A DNA stretch of 64,000 nt from Nemophila menziesii (GCA_029959085.1 JARWIR010000003.1:32751505-32815504); one strand, 5' to 3'. Shown: positions 35,604 through 47,188, numbered from the stretch's first letter. Notes: generated by a model not told the origin, from the sequence alone. Translations and numbers: made by a program.

Positions 35604-38600
35604 ATGGAGAACCCAAGGAGACTTGAGCTACCCATCGACTTCAGAGTGGAGCCACGAGGAATTCGCGCTCCAGAAATCCAAGCCGCTAAATTTAAACCTG
35701 ATCCTGGGATGTTAACTCAGTTTGCGTCTCATGGATTATTCAGCGGAGATGCACATCAAGATCCGATCCGATATATTCAGAAATTCATGCAGATCTGTGA
35801 TGCTTATATCATAAGAGGAGTTACTAGGGAGCAAGTATATTACTTGATGTTCCAGTTCTTCTTGACCGGATGTGCAAGCGATTGGTATGATGCCCAATAC
35901 CCTCATATTATTCCAGATTGGGACAAGCTTCAAACAAGATTCCTAGACCGTTTTTATCCGGTTAGTAGACGTTTAAAGGACATGTTGGAGCTTGAACAAT
36001 TTATACAAGAAGAGGAAGAGAGTTTGGGTGAAGCATGGTTACGATTTACAGAGAAGAAAGCGAGGTGTCCATATCATAGATCCTCGCCAGAATATTATTT
36101 AACCGTGTTTTATGGAAGCCTTAATGACAAATCAAGAGAGAAAGCAGATTCGGTAGGAAACGCAGGTTTTGTGTTGCTAGATCCTGTAGAAGCTGAGTTG
36201 GGGATGGAAAGAATTCTTGAGAACGAGAGAAGTTGGCCAAGGAAATCAGTAAAGGAGAACAATTCAGAATCTCTAAAGCTTAAGGAATTGGCTAAACAAC
36301 TCGAAGAGCTGACAGAACAAGCCCGAACAATTGCTCAGGTAAATATGGTACGCACAATTCCTTCGTGTCTTGGTTGTGGATCAAGAAATCATGTGTGGGC
36401 AGGATGTATGAATAATCCAGCAGTAGCTTCCGTTCAATATCCTCAAGATAACTATTACTCGAATAGTTACAATCAAGAAAGCTACACTAATTATCAACAA
36501 CCTCCACAAAAGAGTTGGGACAGAAAACAAGAAACTAGTCAGCAACCCCAACTTCAATCTTATAATCCTCCACAACCTATTCAGAAAAAGGCACCCATTG
36601 TTAAGAAAACTTGTCAAGAACCGAAGAAAGATCCACCTAAACAATCAATGCAATTGGCAAAACAAGAACAACTCCAGAGTTTGACTTCAAGTATGACTAA
36701 ATTAATGCAAAACGTTGAGAAGAAAATAAATTATAGCCAACAGAGAGTTCGAACTCAGGAGAAGGTTATAAAGCAACTAGAGCATACTATATCACAGATG
36801 GCGAGTACATTACAAACTAGGCCGAAAGGGCAACTCCCAAGTGACACTATTGCTCCTAGAGACGATTCTTGCCATGCAGTTGAATTGCGAAGTGGGAAGC
36901 AACTGCCTCCACCAAGACCAGAACCAGAGCCTATCCCTATTCCAGAACAAAGGGGGGAAGAAATAATCAAAGATACAGTCAAAGAGGTAGTTCAACCAAA
37001 AAGTGTCCAAGCCGAGACACCTGATAAGACAAGACAACCAGTGGAACTCAGTACACGCCCTCCACCACCATACCCTTCACGTGTCAGGAAGAAGGACAAT
37101 GACCTGGAATTCAAGAAGTTCATTGACATGTTGAAGAAATTAGAAATCAATATACCCCTTGTTGAAGCTCTCAAGAGAATGCCAAGCTACATGAAATTTA
37201 TGAAAGACATTCTCTCCAACAAGCGAAGTATAGAGACTGGGGAACCAATTGGATTACCTAGGGAGTGCAGTGCTATATGTCAAAATGAGTTGCCACCAAA
37301 ACTAGAAGATCCCGGAAGTTTTACAATTCCCATCGGCATTGGAGAAAATTGGACCGGGAAAGCATTATGTGATTTAGGTGCAAGCATCAATCTCATGCCT
37401 AAATCCCTGTTCGAGAAGCTTAATATCGGAGAAGTAGTACCTACATCTGTGGTACTACAAATGGCGGATCGCTCCCTCTCACGACCAATAGGTAAAATTG
37501 AAGATGTTTTAGTTAACGCGGGCTCTTTTATTTTTCCTTGTGATTTTATTATCCTTGACTACGACGCGGATAAGAATGTCCCCATCATTTTGGGTAGACC
37601 ATTCTTAGCCACGGGGCGTACACTAATTGATGTTGAGAATGGTGAGTTGATCATGAGAGTACAAGGCGAACAGGTACGATTTAATGTGTTTCAAGCTATG
37701 AAATATCCTAAAGCGAAAGACGAGTGCTTCAAGGTAGATGTCATCGAAAAAATTACGCAAGAAATCTTCAATGAAGAAAGCTTAGAAAATGATCTTGACA
37801 AAGCCTTAGCACCTGAAACACCAGAACTCGAGATTCCCCCTGAAGATGTTGCTGCATTAGGGTTTAACATACGAGAACTACTTCGAGAGCCCGGTGACAT
37901 TGAACCAATGAAACAACCATCTATAATATGTCCACCTGTTCTCGAAGAAAAACCACTTCCAGATCACTTACGCTATGCATATCTAGGTACGAACAAAACT
38001 TTGCCTGTTATTATTTCTGCTAACCTTTCAGGTCCTCAAGAGGAGAAGCTACTTCAAGTACTTCGCGCAAACAAAGAAGCAATCGGATGGACTATTGCTG
38101 ACATCAAGGGAATTAGTCCTTCCGTTTGCAAACACAAAATCATTCTTGAGAACGAAGGTGGGCGATCTATAGAGGGACAGAGAAGACTCATGCCAGCTAT
38201 GAAAGAAGTGGTGAGGAAGGAAGTTATCAAGTTGTTAGACGCAGGAATTATCTATCCGATTGCTAGCAGTGATTGGGTTAGTCCAGTGCAGTGTGTTCCT
38301 AAGAAAGGAGGTTTTACCACCACCCTTAATGATCAAGGCGAAGCCATACCATCAAGACCAGTTGTGGGGTGGCGCGTGTGCATGGACTACCGGAGGCTGA
38401 ACAAAGCAACAAAGAAAGATCACTTCCCGTTACCTTTCATTGATCAGATGCTAGACAAGCTTGCAGGGAGAGAATATTACTGTTTCCTAGACGGATATTC
38501 GGGTTATAATCAGATTTGTGTGGATCCCCTTGATCAACATAAAACAACTTTTACATGTCCGTTTGGTACTTTTGCTTACAGAAGAATGCCGTTTGGTTTA

Positions 38601-40844
38601 TGCAATGCACCTGCCACGTTCCAGAGGTGCATGATGGCTATATTTTGGGACATGATTGATAAATATTTGGAGGTTTTTATGGATGATTTTTCGGTGTTTG
38701 GAGACAGTTTTGATGATTGTTTGAGTAATCTAGAGAAAGTCCTTGTGAGATGTAGAGAAAAAGATCTCGTGCTTAATTGGGAAAAATGCCACTTCATGGT
38801 TCAAGAGGGAATTGTGTTGGGACATAAAGTTTCGAAGGCAGGGATGGAGGTTGATCGTGCTAAAATTGAAGTTATCAAAACACTACCACCTCCGGTTTCT
38901 GTTAAAGGAGTGAGAAGTTTCTTGGGTCACGCAGGATTTTATCGACGATTTATTAAAGATTTCTCCAAGATCGCCAAACCGCTCTGCTCTTTACTTGAAA
39001 AGGATACTCCTTTTAATTTTACTGGAGAATGTCTTCGCGCGTTTTTGACGATTAAGGAAAAACTGATCTCTACACCTGTTGTTATACCTCCTGATTGGAA
39101 CGCTCCGTTTGAACTTATGTGCGATGCTAGTGATCACGCTATGGGTGTTGTGTTGGGACAGAGGAAAGACAAGATTTTCCACACGATTTATTATGCAAGC
39201 AAGACTTTCAACGCTGCCCAGATGAATTATACAGTAACGGAGAAAGAGATGTTGGCCGTGGTTTACGCTTTCGATAAATTTCGTCCCTATCTGGTTGGGA
39301 AGAAAACTATTGTATACACGGACCATTCAGCTATTAGGTACCTCATGGAGAAAAAGGACGCTAAGCCGCGTCTCATTAGATGGGTACTATTGCTACAAGA
39401 ATTCGACATAGATATTCGAGACCGAAAAGGATGCGACAATCAAGTTGCTGATCATTTATCAAGGCTCGAAGGATCTGATGCGAACAAAGAACCATTATCG
39501 GTTAAAGAGGTATTCCCTGATGAACAACTTTTTGCTATTAAACGTGCTTTTGTGCCGTGGTATGCAGATCTAGTCAACCTCATTGTGAGTGGTGTCTTTC
39601 CCAAAGATTTCCACCCACAACAAAGACAAAGATTGAACCACCAGGCCAAACAATATTATTGGGATGAACCGTACCTCTGGAAGATATGTAGTGACCAAGT
39701 GGTTAGAAGATGCGTACATGAAGGTGAGATGGAGAAAATTATTGAAAGTTGTCATAGTTCACCTTACGGAGGTCACTTTAAGGGCGATAGAACCGCGGCT
39801 AAAATTCTTCAATCTGGGTTCTATTGGCCAACCATACACAAAGATTGTCACAGTTTCGTCCAATCATGTCACAGATGCCAAAAAACTGGCAACATATCGA
39901 AAAGAGACGCAATGCCGCTTAATAATATTCTTGAAGTTGAAATCTTTGATGTATGGGGAATAGATTTCATGGGACCTTTCATCACTTCCTATGGAAATGT
40001 TTATATTTTGCTTGCAGTAGACTATGTATCAAAATGGGTAGAAGCAGTGGCAACACCAAAGAACGATGCTCAAACAGTGATTAAATTCTTAAAATCAAAC
40101 ATCTTTTCAAGACATGGTACGCCACGTGTTCTCATCAGTGATAAAGGTACCCATTTTCTTAATGCTCCCGTGAGACATTTTCTTAAAAAGTTTGGAGTGA
40201 AACACCGTACTTCAACCGGTTATCACCCACAAACTAACGGTCAAGCTGAAGTTTCCAACCGGGAAATCAAATCTATTCTTGAGAAGACCGTGAACAAATC
40301 AAGAAAAGACTGGTCTTTAAAGCTAGATGATGCTCTCTGGGCATACAGAACAGCATTTAAAACACCAGTTGGGGCATCTCCATATCGCATGGTCTACGGC
40401 AAAGCGTGTCATCTACCGATTGAACTAGAAGCTCGAGCCTACTGGGCTATTAAAACTCTGAATCTAGACCCAGACTTGGCCGGGAAACAAAGGATGATGC
40501 AATTGAACGAATTGGAGGAGCTTCGTTATCATGCCTATGAAAATTCACGTCTCTATAAGGAGAAAACAAAGCGATGGCATGATAAACGGATCCGTCCAAA
40601 GAATCTCGAGATTGGACAGAAGGTTTTATTATACAACTCTCGATTTTCAAACTACCCAGGAAAGCTTAAATCCCGTTGGGAGGGACCTTACATTGTTACC
40701 AAAGTCACACCTCATGGAGCGATTGAGATTGAAAATCCAGCCGAGCAACGGACATTCATGGTGAATGGCCAGCGTTTGAAGAGATACTATGACAGTGAGG
40801 ACTTTGAGCAAGGAGAGAAAATCTACCTTGTCGAATGCGATTAG
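35604..40844 (+). CDS. Athila-type gag-pol polyprotein, intact
   Basis: One ATG-started frame of 1,746 codons without a break. Order: gag (retrotransposon gag domain roughly residues 60-220); a zinc knuckle at residues 255-268 ([14 protein letters not shown]); a Gln/Pro-rich linker; a retroviral-type aspartic protease with DLGAS at about 590-594; reverse transcriptase with [20 protein letters not shown] and the FMDD active site at 1,025-1,028; RNase H with [13 protein letters not shown] (Asp about 1,174); integrase with the HHCC zinc finger (about 1,383-1,425) and the catalytic Asp-Asp-Glu (about 1,453, 1,512 and 1,549). No chromodomain follows, as expected for Athila. The usual catalytic residues are all present. 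Gag and pol are in one frame, so they are probably made as one polyprotein and cut by the protease. Confidence 0.97.
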   Translation: MENPRRLELPIDFRVEPRGIRAPEIQAAKFKPDPGMLTQFASHGLFSGDAHQDPIRYIQKFMQICDAYIIRGVTREQVYYLMFQFFLTGCASDWYDAQYPHIIPDWDKLQTRFLDRFYPVSRRLKDMLELEQFIQEEEESLGEAWLRFTEKKARCPYHRSSPEYYLTVFYGSLNDKSREKADSVGNAGFVLLDPVEAELGMERILENERSWPRKSVKENNSESLKLKELAKQLEELTEQARTIAQVNMVRTIPSCLGCGSRNHVWAGCMNNPAVASVQYPQDNYYSNSYNQESYTNYQQPPQKSWDRKQETSQQPQLQSYNPPQPIQKKAPIVKKTCQEPKKDPPKQSMQLAKQEQLQSLTSSMTKLMQNVEKKINYSQQRVRTQEKVIKQLEHTISQMASTLQTRPKGQLPSDTIAPRDDSCHAVELRSGKQLPPPRPEPEPIPIPEQRGEEIIKDTVKEVVQPKSVQAETPDKTRQPVELSTRPPPPYPSRVRKKDNDLEFKKFIDMLKKLEINIPLVEALKRMPSYMKFMKDILSNKRSIETGEPIGLPRECSAICQNELPPKLEDPGSFTIPIGIGENWTGKALCDLGASINLMPKSLFEKLNIGEVVPTSVVLQMADRSLSRPIGKIEDVLVNAGSFIFPCDFIILDYDADKNVPIILGRPFLATGRTLIDVENGELIMRVQGEQVRFNVFQAMKYPKAKDECFKVDVIEKITQEIFNEESLENDLDKALAPETPELEIPPEDVAALGFNIRELLREPGDIEPMKQPSIICPPVLEEKPLPDHLRYAYLGTNKTLPVIISANLSGPQEEKLLQVLRANKEAIGWTIADIKGISPSVCKHKIILENEGGRSIEGQRRLMPAMKEVVRKEVIKLLDAGIIYPIASSDWVSPVQCVPKKGGFTTTLNDQGEAIPSRPVVGWRVCMDYRRLNKATKKDHFPLPFIDQMLDKLAGREYYCFLDGYSGYNQICVDPLDQHKTTFTCPFGTFAYRRMPFGLCNAPATFQRCMMAIFWDMIDKYLEVFMDDFSVFGDSFDDCLSNLEKVLVRCREKDLVLNWEKCHFMVQEGIVLGHKVSKAGMEVDRAKIEVIKTLPPPVSVKGVRSFLGHAGFYRRFIKDFSKIAKPLCSLLEKDTPFNFTGECLRAFLTIKEKLISTPVVIPPDWNAPFELMCDASDHAMGVVLGQRKDKIFHTIYYASKTFNAAQMNYTVTEKEMLAVVYAFDKFRPYLVGKKTIVYTDHSAIRYLMEKKDAKPRLIRWVLLLQEFDIDIRDRKGCDNQVADHLSRLEGSDANKEPLSVKEVFPDEQLFAIKRAFVPWYADLVNLIVSGVFPKDFHPQQRQRLNHQAKQYYWDEPYLWKICSDQVVRRCVHEGEMEKIIESCHSSPYGGHFKGDRTAAKILQSGFYWPTIHKDCHSFVQSCHRCQKTGNISKRDAMPLNNILEVEIFDVWGIDFMGPFITSYGNVYILLAVDYVSKWVEAVATPKNDAQTVIKFLKSNIFSRHGTPRVLISDKGTHFLNAPVRHFLKKFGVKHRTSTGYHPQTNGQAEVSNREIKSILEKTVNKSRKDWSLKLDDALWAYRTAFKTPVGASPYRMVYGKACHLPIELEARAYWAIKTLNLDPDLAGKQRMMQLNELEELRYHAYENSRLYKEKTKRWHDKRIRPKNLEIGQKVLLYNSRFSNYPGKLKSRWEGPYIVTKVTPHGAIEIENPAEQRTFMVNGQRLKRYYDSEDFEQGEKIYLVECD

Positions 40845-41082
40845 CCTGAGGTACACGTCTAACTCAAAGACGTTAAACAAAAGTGCTCTTGGGAGACACC
40901 CCTTGTTTTAAATTGCTTTTTAGATTAGTTGTTTTTGCTTTGTAGTGTTTAGTTTTTAGTTAGTGTAAATTTTTAATTGTGTTTTCAAGCTAATGGGAGA
41001 GAAAGGTAGTGTGTTATTGTGCAGGAAACGAGTTTGGGGTCAAAAGGAAAAATCTGGAGGAACTTCAAGTCTGGCGCGGACT

Positions 41083-41345
41083 ACCCCGCGGACTACCCCA
41101 TGGTCCGCAGGGATGCACCGCGCCCCAAAAACCCGTACCACGGGTTGGCTAGCTCGGGTTTTATCCAGAAGGTCGAAAAAAATCGCGGGGCATGGCGCGG
41201 TACACCGGACCCTAGTCCGCGCGCCTAAAACCCGTACCACGGGTTGGGTACCTCGGGTTTTTTGACGGACATGCTGCGGACTACCCCCTGCACCGCACCC
41301 CTGGTCCGCGACCCAAAAACCCGTACCACGGGGTGCTAGCTCGGG
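41083..41345 (+). repeat. GC-rich minisatellite, about three units of 85-105 bp
   Basis: The core AAAACCCGTACCACGGGTTG recurs at about 41,127, 41,227 and 41,314 (the last as CCACGGGGTG). Each is preceded by ggtCCGC-type sequence and followed by a TCGGGTTTTATCC-type piece. The core is itself a short palindrome (AACCCGT, ACC, ACGGGTT). Its high GC content stands out in the AT-rich element. Confidence 0.85.
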
Positions 41346-41791
41346 TATTATCCAGTAGGTAAAAATTTTGGAGCAACAGAAGCTGCGGTACACCGCGGGA
41401 TATGTCCGGTGCACCGCAAGAGGCGGTTTAAAGAAAGAATTCTTTTCCTAATCAAACTCTTACCTTATGAGATTAACCCTAGCCTTCCACCCACGAATTT
41501 TTCAGACCCAAACCCTATATAAACATCTTAAAGCTTGTGCAAACCTTCACAATTAACACAACAACTCATCAAATCCTCTCCTAAATCTTCCATAAACACA
41601 ATCCTTCATCAAAGTCATCACACTACACCATTAAAACACCATCATATTCAACAAGCTTTAAAGAATTCTTCCAAGATCAATCAAATAACCTTTCTCTTTC
41701 ATCAATTCCAAGCAACAACATCAAGCTAAACCAATTGTCGTTAAACTTTTTATCCATCCTTGGTATAACTTGAGTTGTGGGTGAATCAAGT

Positions 41792-42259
41792 ATGACTAAC
41801 AGATCTGAAGCTATGGAATACAAGAGAAAGTGTTCAATCCTTGGGAAGAATAAGAAATTGCCTGGAGCTACTATTGAAAAACCCATCAATATTGATGAGG
41901 TTTCTGAAGAATCAAAAGAACAGGCACCTGAACAACCACTACCAAAGAAGAGATTAACTGCTAGAATGTCCACACCGTCAAGGAGGCCTTTAGACAAGAT
42001 AAATATCCAAGACCAAGGTTCTTCTACCTCTTCTTCTAAAATTGCTTATGATCTTCCTCCTTGGGCTATTCAGTTACAAAACGAAGTTGAAAGATTACGT
42101 GAAGATAACAAAGACCTTTGGGTAGAAATCATGCAATTGGAAACAAGGGTAGATAATTCGACCTTGTACAAGGATATAGATGATTACACCGATCCCTCAG
42201 CTTCAGAAGATGAGGATGATATGATGGATCTCTATGGCCAGCCAGGTAAGTCATTCTAA
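41792..42259 (+). CDS. Small acidic, partly coiled-coil frame in the Athila 3' region
   Basis: A 155-codon frame from an ATG at 41,792 (the frame is open a little further upstream but without an ATG). The protein is hydrophilic: a basic and Pro/Ser/Thr-rich N-terminal half (KKRLTARMSTPSRRPLDKIN), then a probable helix or coiled coil (LQNEVERLREDNKDLWVEIM), then an acidic tail (SASEDEDDMMDLYG). It has no signal peptide, membrane segment or known domain. It occupies the place of the env-like gene of Athila but does not resemble one. It may be a lineage-specific accessory protein or a chance frame; its length and biased composition favour the former slightly. Confidence 0.5.
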   Translation: MTNRSEAMEYKRKCSILGKNKKLPGATIEKPINIDEVSEESKEQAPEQPLPKKRLTARMSTPSRRPLDKINIQDQGSSTSSSKIAYDLPPWAIQLQNEVERLREDNKDLWVEIMQLETRVDNSTLYKDIDDYTDPSASEDEDDMMDLYGQPGKSF

Positions 42260-43784
42260 TTTTTCTCAATAGCTTGGATGCATTAGGTAGTTTAGTTAGT
42301 TTTATTTTAAATTTTATTTCATTCCTGAGTCTTTTTCGAGTCGTGGGGACACGGCTCACTTTTGAGTTGGGGGTGGGGATTCGTTGTCCTCATCTTCCTT
42401 TTCGTTTTTGCATAAAATTTAAAATTTTAGGTTGAATTAGGCATAGAATATCTTGAATGTACCTATGTGAGCATAATTTTATTAGGTCAATGATAGTAAG
42501 TAGTATGTTTTTGAAAGATGCAACAAAATTGTTTAGCATGCATGCATGAAAACATGAAATAAAGGATAGAAAAGTTAATGAGCAATGCTAAGAAGTACGT
42601 TGAAACTTAGGAATAGTTATTTGGTGTGTAGAACGTGAGGTTTAAAATTAGTTGAAAACCCACTTGTCTATGAACTATTAGTGAAAAAGTAACGAAATCC
42701 GGTAGTTAGAAAAATGACTAAGGCAGTTCTTTCATGATTAAAACACTTGAAGCCTTTAGACTTTCTCACCCTTTTATTTGATTATTATTATTATTTATCC
42801 GTCTTAGCCCCTCTGAGCCTTTCTAAATCCTTTTTATTGAAACACATTATAATCCTTACCCTAGTTTTTAGGACTTATCTATATGACCCGCATTCGAATC
42901 GCAAAACCTGAGACACTCGTTTTAGAGCTTGAGTTTGGGGTGGTGGGTTTCATCAGTAGGGAACTGTGGGATTTGGAATTATCTTTGTGATTTTATTGAT
43001 GATGAATTGTTATTATTGTAACCCTTTGCCGGGGTAATAGTGAATGAAAAAGAAGCTACGAGCTAAATTTGCCAACAAGGGCATAAAAAAGAAAAAGAAT
43101 ATATATATATAAAAAATAGTATGATATCTCGAACATCAAAAAAAAAAAAAAAAAAAAGAGTCATAGCTATACAAAAGAAAAAAATTGATATGAAAAGAAT
43201 ATATATTCGGACCGGCAAAGTGGATTTTATATCATCAAAGGTGTTAATTAGGAATATTGGGGATGCAAGTCAAAAGCATCAATAAATTGGGTTGAGTGAG
43301 AACATCTTCGAGTGAAAACTCAAGCTCTAGGGCGATTCGTTGATGGCTAGTGAGGAGAGAGCCAAAAGCTCACTTTTTATTATCCAAATATACCACACCC
43401 GTCCTTAAGCCAAGTTATAACCAAGACCTTAGATTTTTTACTACTAGATGGAGAAACAATTGAGCTATTAGGTAGTAGGTAAGTGGACCATTGGATGCTG
43501 TATTTGGGACCTATGAACAACCTATAGCCATTAACCTGAACTAAGTTATCATCCTCTCCTTCTGGCATTGCGAAATTAATCTCAACTTGAATTTATGGAC
43601 TGTTGATTACATGTATATTAGGCATATTTGTGCATTATTTCTTGAACATTACTACATGAGATTTTTTTGGATTTTATGCTCTAGGATCATTCATTATATT
43701 TTGTTCTTGTTCTCCTCCGACTTCTTCTTGTTTATTTTGACTACCCTACTGTTCTTTACTTTATTGTATCGGGACGATACAACT

Positions 43785-43799
43785 TTGAGTTGGGGGTCT
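43785..43799 (+). promoter_or_regulatory. Polypurine tract of the Athila element
   Basis: TTGAGTTGGGGGTCT ends at the right LTR, the site where plus-strand DNA synthesis is primed. Very similar tracts stand further upstream at about 42,361-42,377 (TTTGAGTTGGGGGTGGG) and 42,929-42,947 (TTGAGTTTGGGGTGGTGGG). Confidence 0.8.
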
Positions 43800-45278
43800 T
43801 GATGTCTCCTCATTTGTGATAGTAAAATATACTCATGAGACATCATTTTAGGCTTATTTATTAGTTTATAGGTTGATTTTAGCTTATTTTAGTGCACTTT
43901 CCTATTGTGGGTCTTGATTTGTAGAATTATTATTTTTAGAGCATATTGGGTTTAATTGTTTATTTAGTGTGAAGCTTTAAAGATAATTATGGAGATTAAT
44001 TAGAGTCCAAGTCAAAGACAACAACTTATGGAAGGAGATATGCATGGAAATTGGAGATAAGGAAATAATTGCTAAAAAGATGGAAAAGGAAAAGCTGCCT
44101 AAATCTGGGATTCTGCAAAGATAGGCGTTTTTACCTAATAAAGAGGCCGAATTTGGTAAATTACTCCTAAAGGGTCTAGATAATTCTGTTGCGATTCTTT
44201 TGGTATCTTGTGGAGCAAAATCGGACCAATAATAAAGAAGTTATGACCAAAACAACGCAGCAGTGTTTATCTTTATTTCCATACGAATTTGAGTTGGGCT
44301 AGGAGTCCATTACTTAACTTATCTCTAAAGAAACGAATTAGGTCAACCTCTAACCTATAAATACAGCCTCTTAACACTCTTAAATCATCCTTGGTGAAAC
44401 CTTAAACCAAGAGGAAGCTTAGAACACAAGAGAGAAGTCTGGAAGGAGCTGTCATCAACAATGTCTTCTTCTACCTTTAGATTTGTAATTTCTTTCTTTT
44501 CTTTCATGAACTAATTTTCTTTAGCTTAAGTTTTAGCATATATGTATGAACCCTAGTTTTGATTGACATCTATCTAATTTGGGAATTTAATGTTTTAAAT
44601 AGAATTATAGTTTTTATTCTCTGTTTATGTGTTTGAATTTATATTCTGTGTTCTTGTGGACGGCCGCCATTAGAATTACCATCTAGTAATTAGGATACCA
44701 TTGACAACGGTGTTTAATTGCATGTTTAGCACATAACGTTTAGTTCTAGGTTTGATCTGACAACCCAACCTAGCTAGATAATCACTATGGTTGAGTCTTG
44801 TGACTCTTTACCAATTACAGGAAAAGTTTGCTTAGGAAGCCTTATTGACACAGGTAAATCCTATTTTAAACTACCGATAGCATATTGGAACCGATTAGGG
44901 AAATACTACATGATTCACCCTTACATGTTTAGAACGGCAAAACTAGTGGGGATTACATGCTAATAACTTAAGCTATATTCTCATATCACTTCTCTTTCAT
45001 ATTTAATTTTCTGTCTTTTAATTATTCTTAGTTTAATTTAGTTATTTAGAAAACAAAACAAAAATCTATTTATTTTTACTTTTATTTGCGTTTACTTGTT
45101 CTAGCTTTGATTATTTGCACTTGGTATTTGCATAAGATTCTCCTAACCTCTGTAGTCTCTGCGGAACGAATCTTTATCTAAAACTTGCATACGATCTGTA
45201 TACTTGCAGAACCGTGTAGTTCTAGGGTGTTTTTGCACTTATTTTATATCTTATTTTATCACACCCTAGGCCCCACCA
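43800..45278 (+). repeat. Right LTR of the Athila-type element
   Basis: 1,479 bp, equal in length to the left LTR and without a difference that I could see. It ends GGCCCCACCA and is followed by the target duplication GAAAT. Confidence 0.97.
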
Positions 45279-45339
45279 GAAATAATAGAAGTTACCTTTC
45301 ATTCAATCAGTAGAGTAATATAGCAAAGAAATGGCGTCT

Positions 45340-45530
45340 TCAAGAACAAAGCTGCCCCTTTTTCTTTGTTGCATACACCAGTAAAATGGAGAAGAAAAGA
45401 AACAAAATTGATAAGTGAAAAGAAAAGCAAATACCACTTTTTAATTCAGCGAAGAAGATTGGAAGACCCAGAAAATGGTGAAAGACCCAGAAAATGGAGG
45501 AAAATGGAAGAATGAGATTAGAAATATTAG
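45340..45530 (-). repeat. METTL5 upstream segment, copy 2
   Basis: A second copy of the METTL5 upstream segment at 33,807-33,998, beginning TCTTCAAGAACAAAGCTGCC at 45,340. Copies 1 and 2 were already side by side, about 60 bp apart, before the Athila element inserted between them. Beyond this copy lie GGTGAT repeats. Confidence 0.88.
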
Positions 45531-45540
45531 AAATTTCAGC

Positions 45541-45790
45541 GGTGACGGTGATGGCGGTGATGGCTGTGATAGCGGTGATGGTCCTTTCCCGATGTCGTGT
45601 CGATGGCGGTGATGATGCGAGTAGATCTAAAACCGAAGAGGGGTTTCTATGGTGATGGTGCGTGTCGATGGCGGTGATGAGGCGAAGAAGAGAGGTGTGG
45701 AGAGACGAAGAGAGAGATAGGGTTTCAGAAGAGGGGTTTCTATGGTGATGGTGCGTGTCGATGGCGGTGATGAGGCGATCGAGACGAAGA
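45541..45790 (+). repeat. GGTGAT-rich minisatellite
   Basis: The left part is a run of GGTGAT units (GGTGACGGTGATGGCGGTGA and so on). The right part has a unit of about 90 bp repeated twice: GAGGGGTTTCTATGGTGATG then GTGCGTGTCGATGGCGGTGA, at about 45,638 and 45,732. Confidence 0.85.
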
Positions 45791-45958
45791 AGATAGGTGT
45801 TGGAGAGACGAAGAAGAAAGGCGAAAATGAGGGATAGGGTTTCAGCCATTTTTGTTTTTTGTTTTGTTCAAAGAAATCAGGCAACGAACAAAACAAAGTT
45901 GGATAGGTTTTTTTGTTTTCTTTTTTTTTGTTTTTGCCTTCGGCTTTTTTTTTGTATT

Positions 45959-46434
45959 AATGACAGGTGGGGCCAGAAACGATCCTGGCCACCACTTATG
46001 TTTGGCCAGAATCAATCCTAGCCACCACTTATTTTCTTTCATTAGCTTTTCGAAAAATCGTGTAGGGTAATACACTGCTCCTATATTTCCAATTTAAAAA
46101 AAATTCTTTTAAAAGATCAATATGGTTTTTATATAGATATAAGAAATGAGAAAATAAAAAAAGTGAAAATTTTAAGAGATTTATGAGAAGAATAAAAAAA
46201 TAATGAGAGAAATAAGAGAATGATTTAAGGTTTTTTTGTTTCAAAATATAAATTTATTTATTAATTAAATAAAGATTAGTTAATGATATTAATGATAAGT
46301 GGGGCCAGAATAAATCCTGGCCACCACTTATGTTTAGCAAGATTAAATCCTGGCCACCACTTATCTTTAGCCAGATTTAATCATGGCCACCACTTATGTG
46401 GGTAAATCTAAACCAAAGAAAAAACTCTGAATTG

Positions 46435-46440
<6 letters not shown>
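45959..46440 (-). mobile_element. Helitron-family segment, minus orientation (left arm of a palindrome)
   Basis: Reading minus from 46,440, the sequence is TCAGAGTTTTTTCTTTGGTT followed by TAGATTTACCC, then repeated TAAGTGGTGGCCAGGAT motifs. This matches the plus-strand copy starting at 46,970 (TTTCAGAGTTTTTTCTACGG). Further on it matches 47,420-47,590 in inverted order (AAAACCATATTGATCTTTT against AAAACCACATTGATCTTTT). No coding sequence. Confidence 0.75.

Positions 46441-46500
<60 letters not shown>
46436..46500. repeat. (TA)n microsatellite at the centre of the palindrome
   Basis: An uninterrupted run of TA of about 60 bases separates the two oppositely oriented Helitron arms. Confidence 0.97.
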
Positions 46501-46506
<6 letters not shown>

Positions 46507-46510
46507 TATA

Positions 46511-46784
46511 TCTATATTATATTACAAGGTTTTTTGATAAGTGGTGGCTACGATTGATTCTGGCCAAACATAAGTGGTGGCCAAGATCGTTTCTGTCCCC
46601 ACCTATCATTAATACCATTAATTAGTTCTTAATTACTTAATAAAAAAATATAAAAAAAACTTAAATCACTCTTTACATTTAATTTATAATATTTATATAA
46701 TAAAGCAGAATGTACCTAAATTCTCGTTTTACTACTCAAAAATCTCTAATTTTTTTTACAATTTTTTTATTCTTCTCATAAATA
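46511..46784 (+). mobile_element. Non-autonomous Helitron 5' fragment A
   Basis: It begins TCTATATTATATTACAAGGT right after an A, as Helitrons insert between A and T. It continues with GATAAGTGGTGGC and CCCCACCTATCATTAATACC. It has no 3' end of its own: fragment B starts inside it. Confidence 0.7.
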
Positions 46785-46969
46785 TCTATATTATATTACA
46801 AGATTTTTTGATAAGTGGTGGCCGAAATTGATTCTGCCCAAATATAAGTGGTGGCCAAAATCGTTTATGACCCCACCTATCATTAATACCATTAATTAGT
46901 TCTTAATTACTTAATAAAAAAACATAAAACAAAAAACCTTAAATCACTCTTTACATTTAATTTATAACA
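46785..46969 (+). mobile_element. Non-autonomous Helitron 5' fragment B
   Basis: It begins TCTATATTATATTACAAGAT after an A and runs parallel to fragment A for about 180 bp before it is interrupted by fragment C. Confidence 0.7.
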
Positions 46970-47188
46970 TCTATATTATATTTCAGAGTTTTTTCTACGG
47001 TTCAGATTTACCCTCATAAGTGGTGGCCAGGATTAAATCTGGCCAAACATAAGTGGTGGCCAGGATTTAATCTGGCTAAACATAAGTGGTGGCAATAATT
47101 GATTCTGGCCCCTTCACCTAGGGAATCTGAGTTCGATTCTCATCAACAAAATTAATTTTTGCTTTACTGTCTTCAGACACGGGTTTAC
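46970..47188 (+). mobile_element. 219-bp mini-Helitron C, both ends recognisable
   Basis: It starts TCTATATTATATTTCAGAGT after an A. Inside are three TAAGTGGTGGC motifs. It ends with the family hairpin CTGTCTTCAGACAC (47,167-47,180) and GGGTTTAC. The final CTAG is missing because the next copy is joined directly at this point. Confidence 0.7.

Larger units (their letters stand above)
40845..43799 (+). other. Athila 3' internal region
   Basis: About 3 kb between pol and the right LTR. It holds a GC-rich minisatellite (41,083-41,345), a small frame (41,792-42,259) and several purine-rich tracts. In Athila elements an env-like gene often sits here; I find no transmembrane protein, so this copy appears to lack it. 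Confidence 0.7.
33999..45278 (+). mobile_element. Complete Athila-type Ty3/gypsy LTR retrotransposon
   Basis: An 11,280-bp element with LTRs at 33,999-35,477 and 43,800-45,278. It is flanked by GAAAT on both sides (33,994-33,998 and 45,279-45,283), a perfect 5-bp target duplication. It has a primer site matching tRNA-Asp, one uninterrupted gag-pol frame, a long non-coding 3' region with a small extra frame, and a purine-rich tract before the right LTR. Pol order (protease, reverse transcriptase, RNase H, integrase), the tRNA-Asp primer and the [20 protein letters not shown] signature place it in the Athila lineage of Ty3/gypsy. The LTRs are equal in length and I saw no difference between them, so insertion was recent. 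It looks competent for movement, apart from lacking a recognisable env-like gene. Confidence 0.96.

Noticed and set aside
36381..40880. Short minus-strand frames across gag-pol
   Set aside because: Shadows of the intact plus-strand gag-pol frame.
40993..41414. Frames of 90-124 codons over the GC-rich minisatellite
   Set aside because: They exist on both strands, are built of the repeat unit and have no domain.
45340..45849. 169-codon minus frame with repeated ITAIDTHHHHRNPSS
   Set aside because: It is the translation of the GGTGAT minisatellite plus the METTL5 upstream segment, not a gene.
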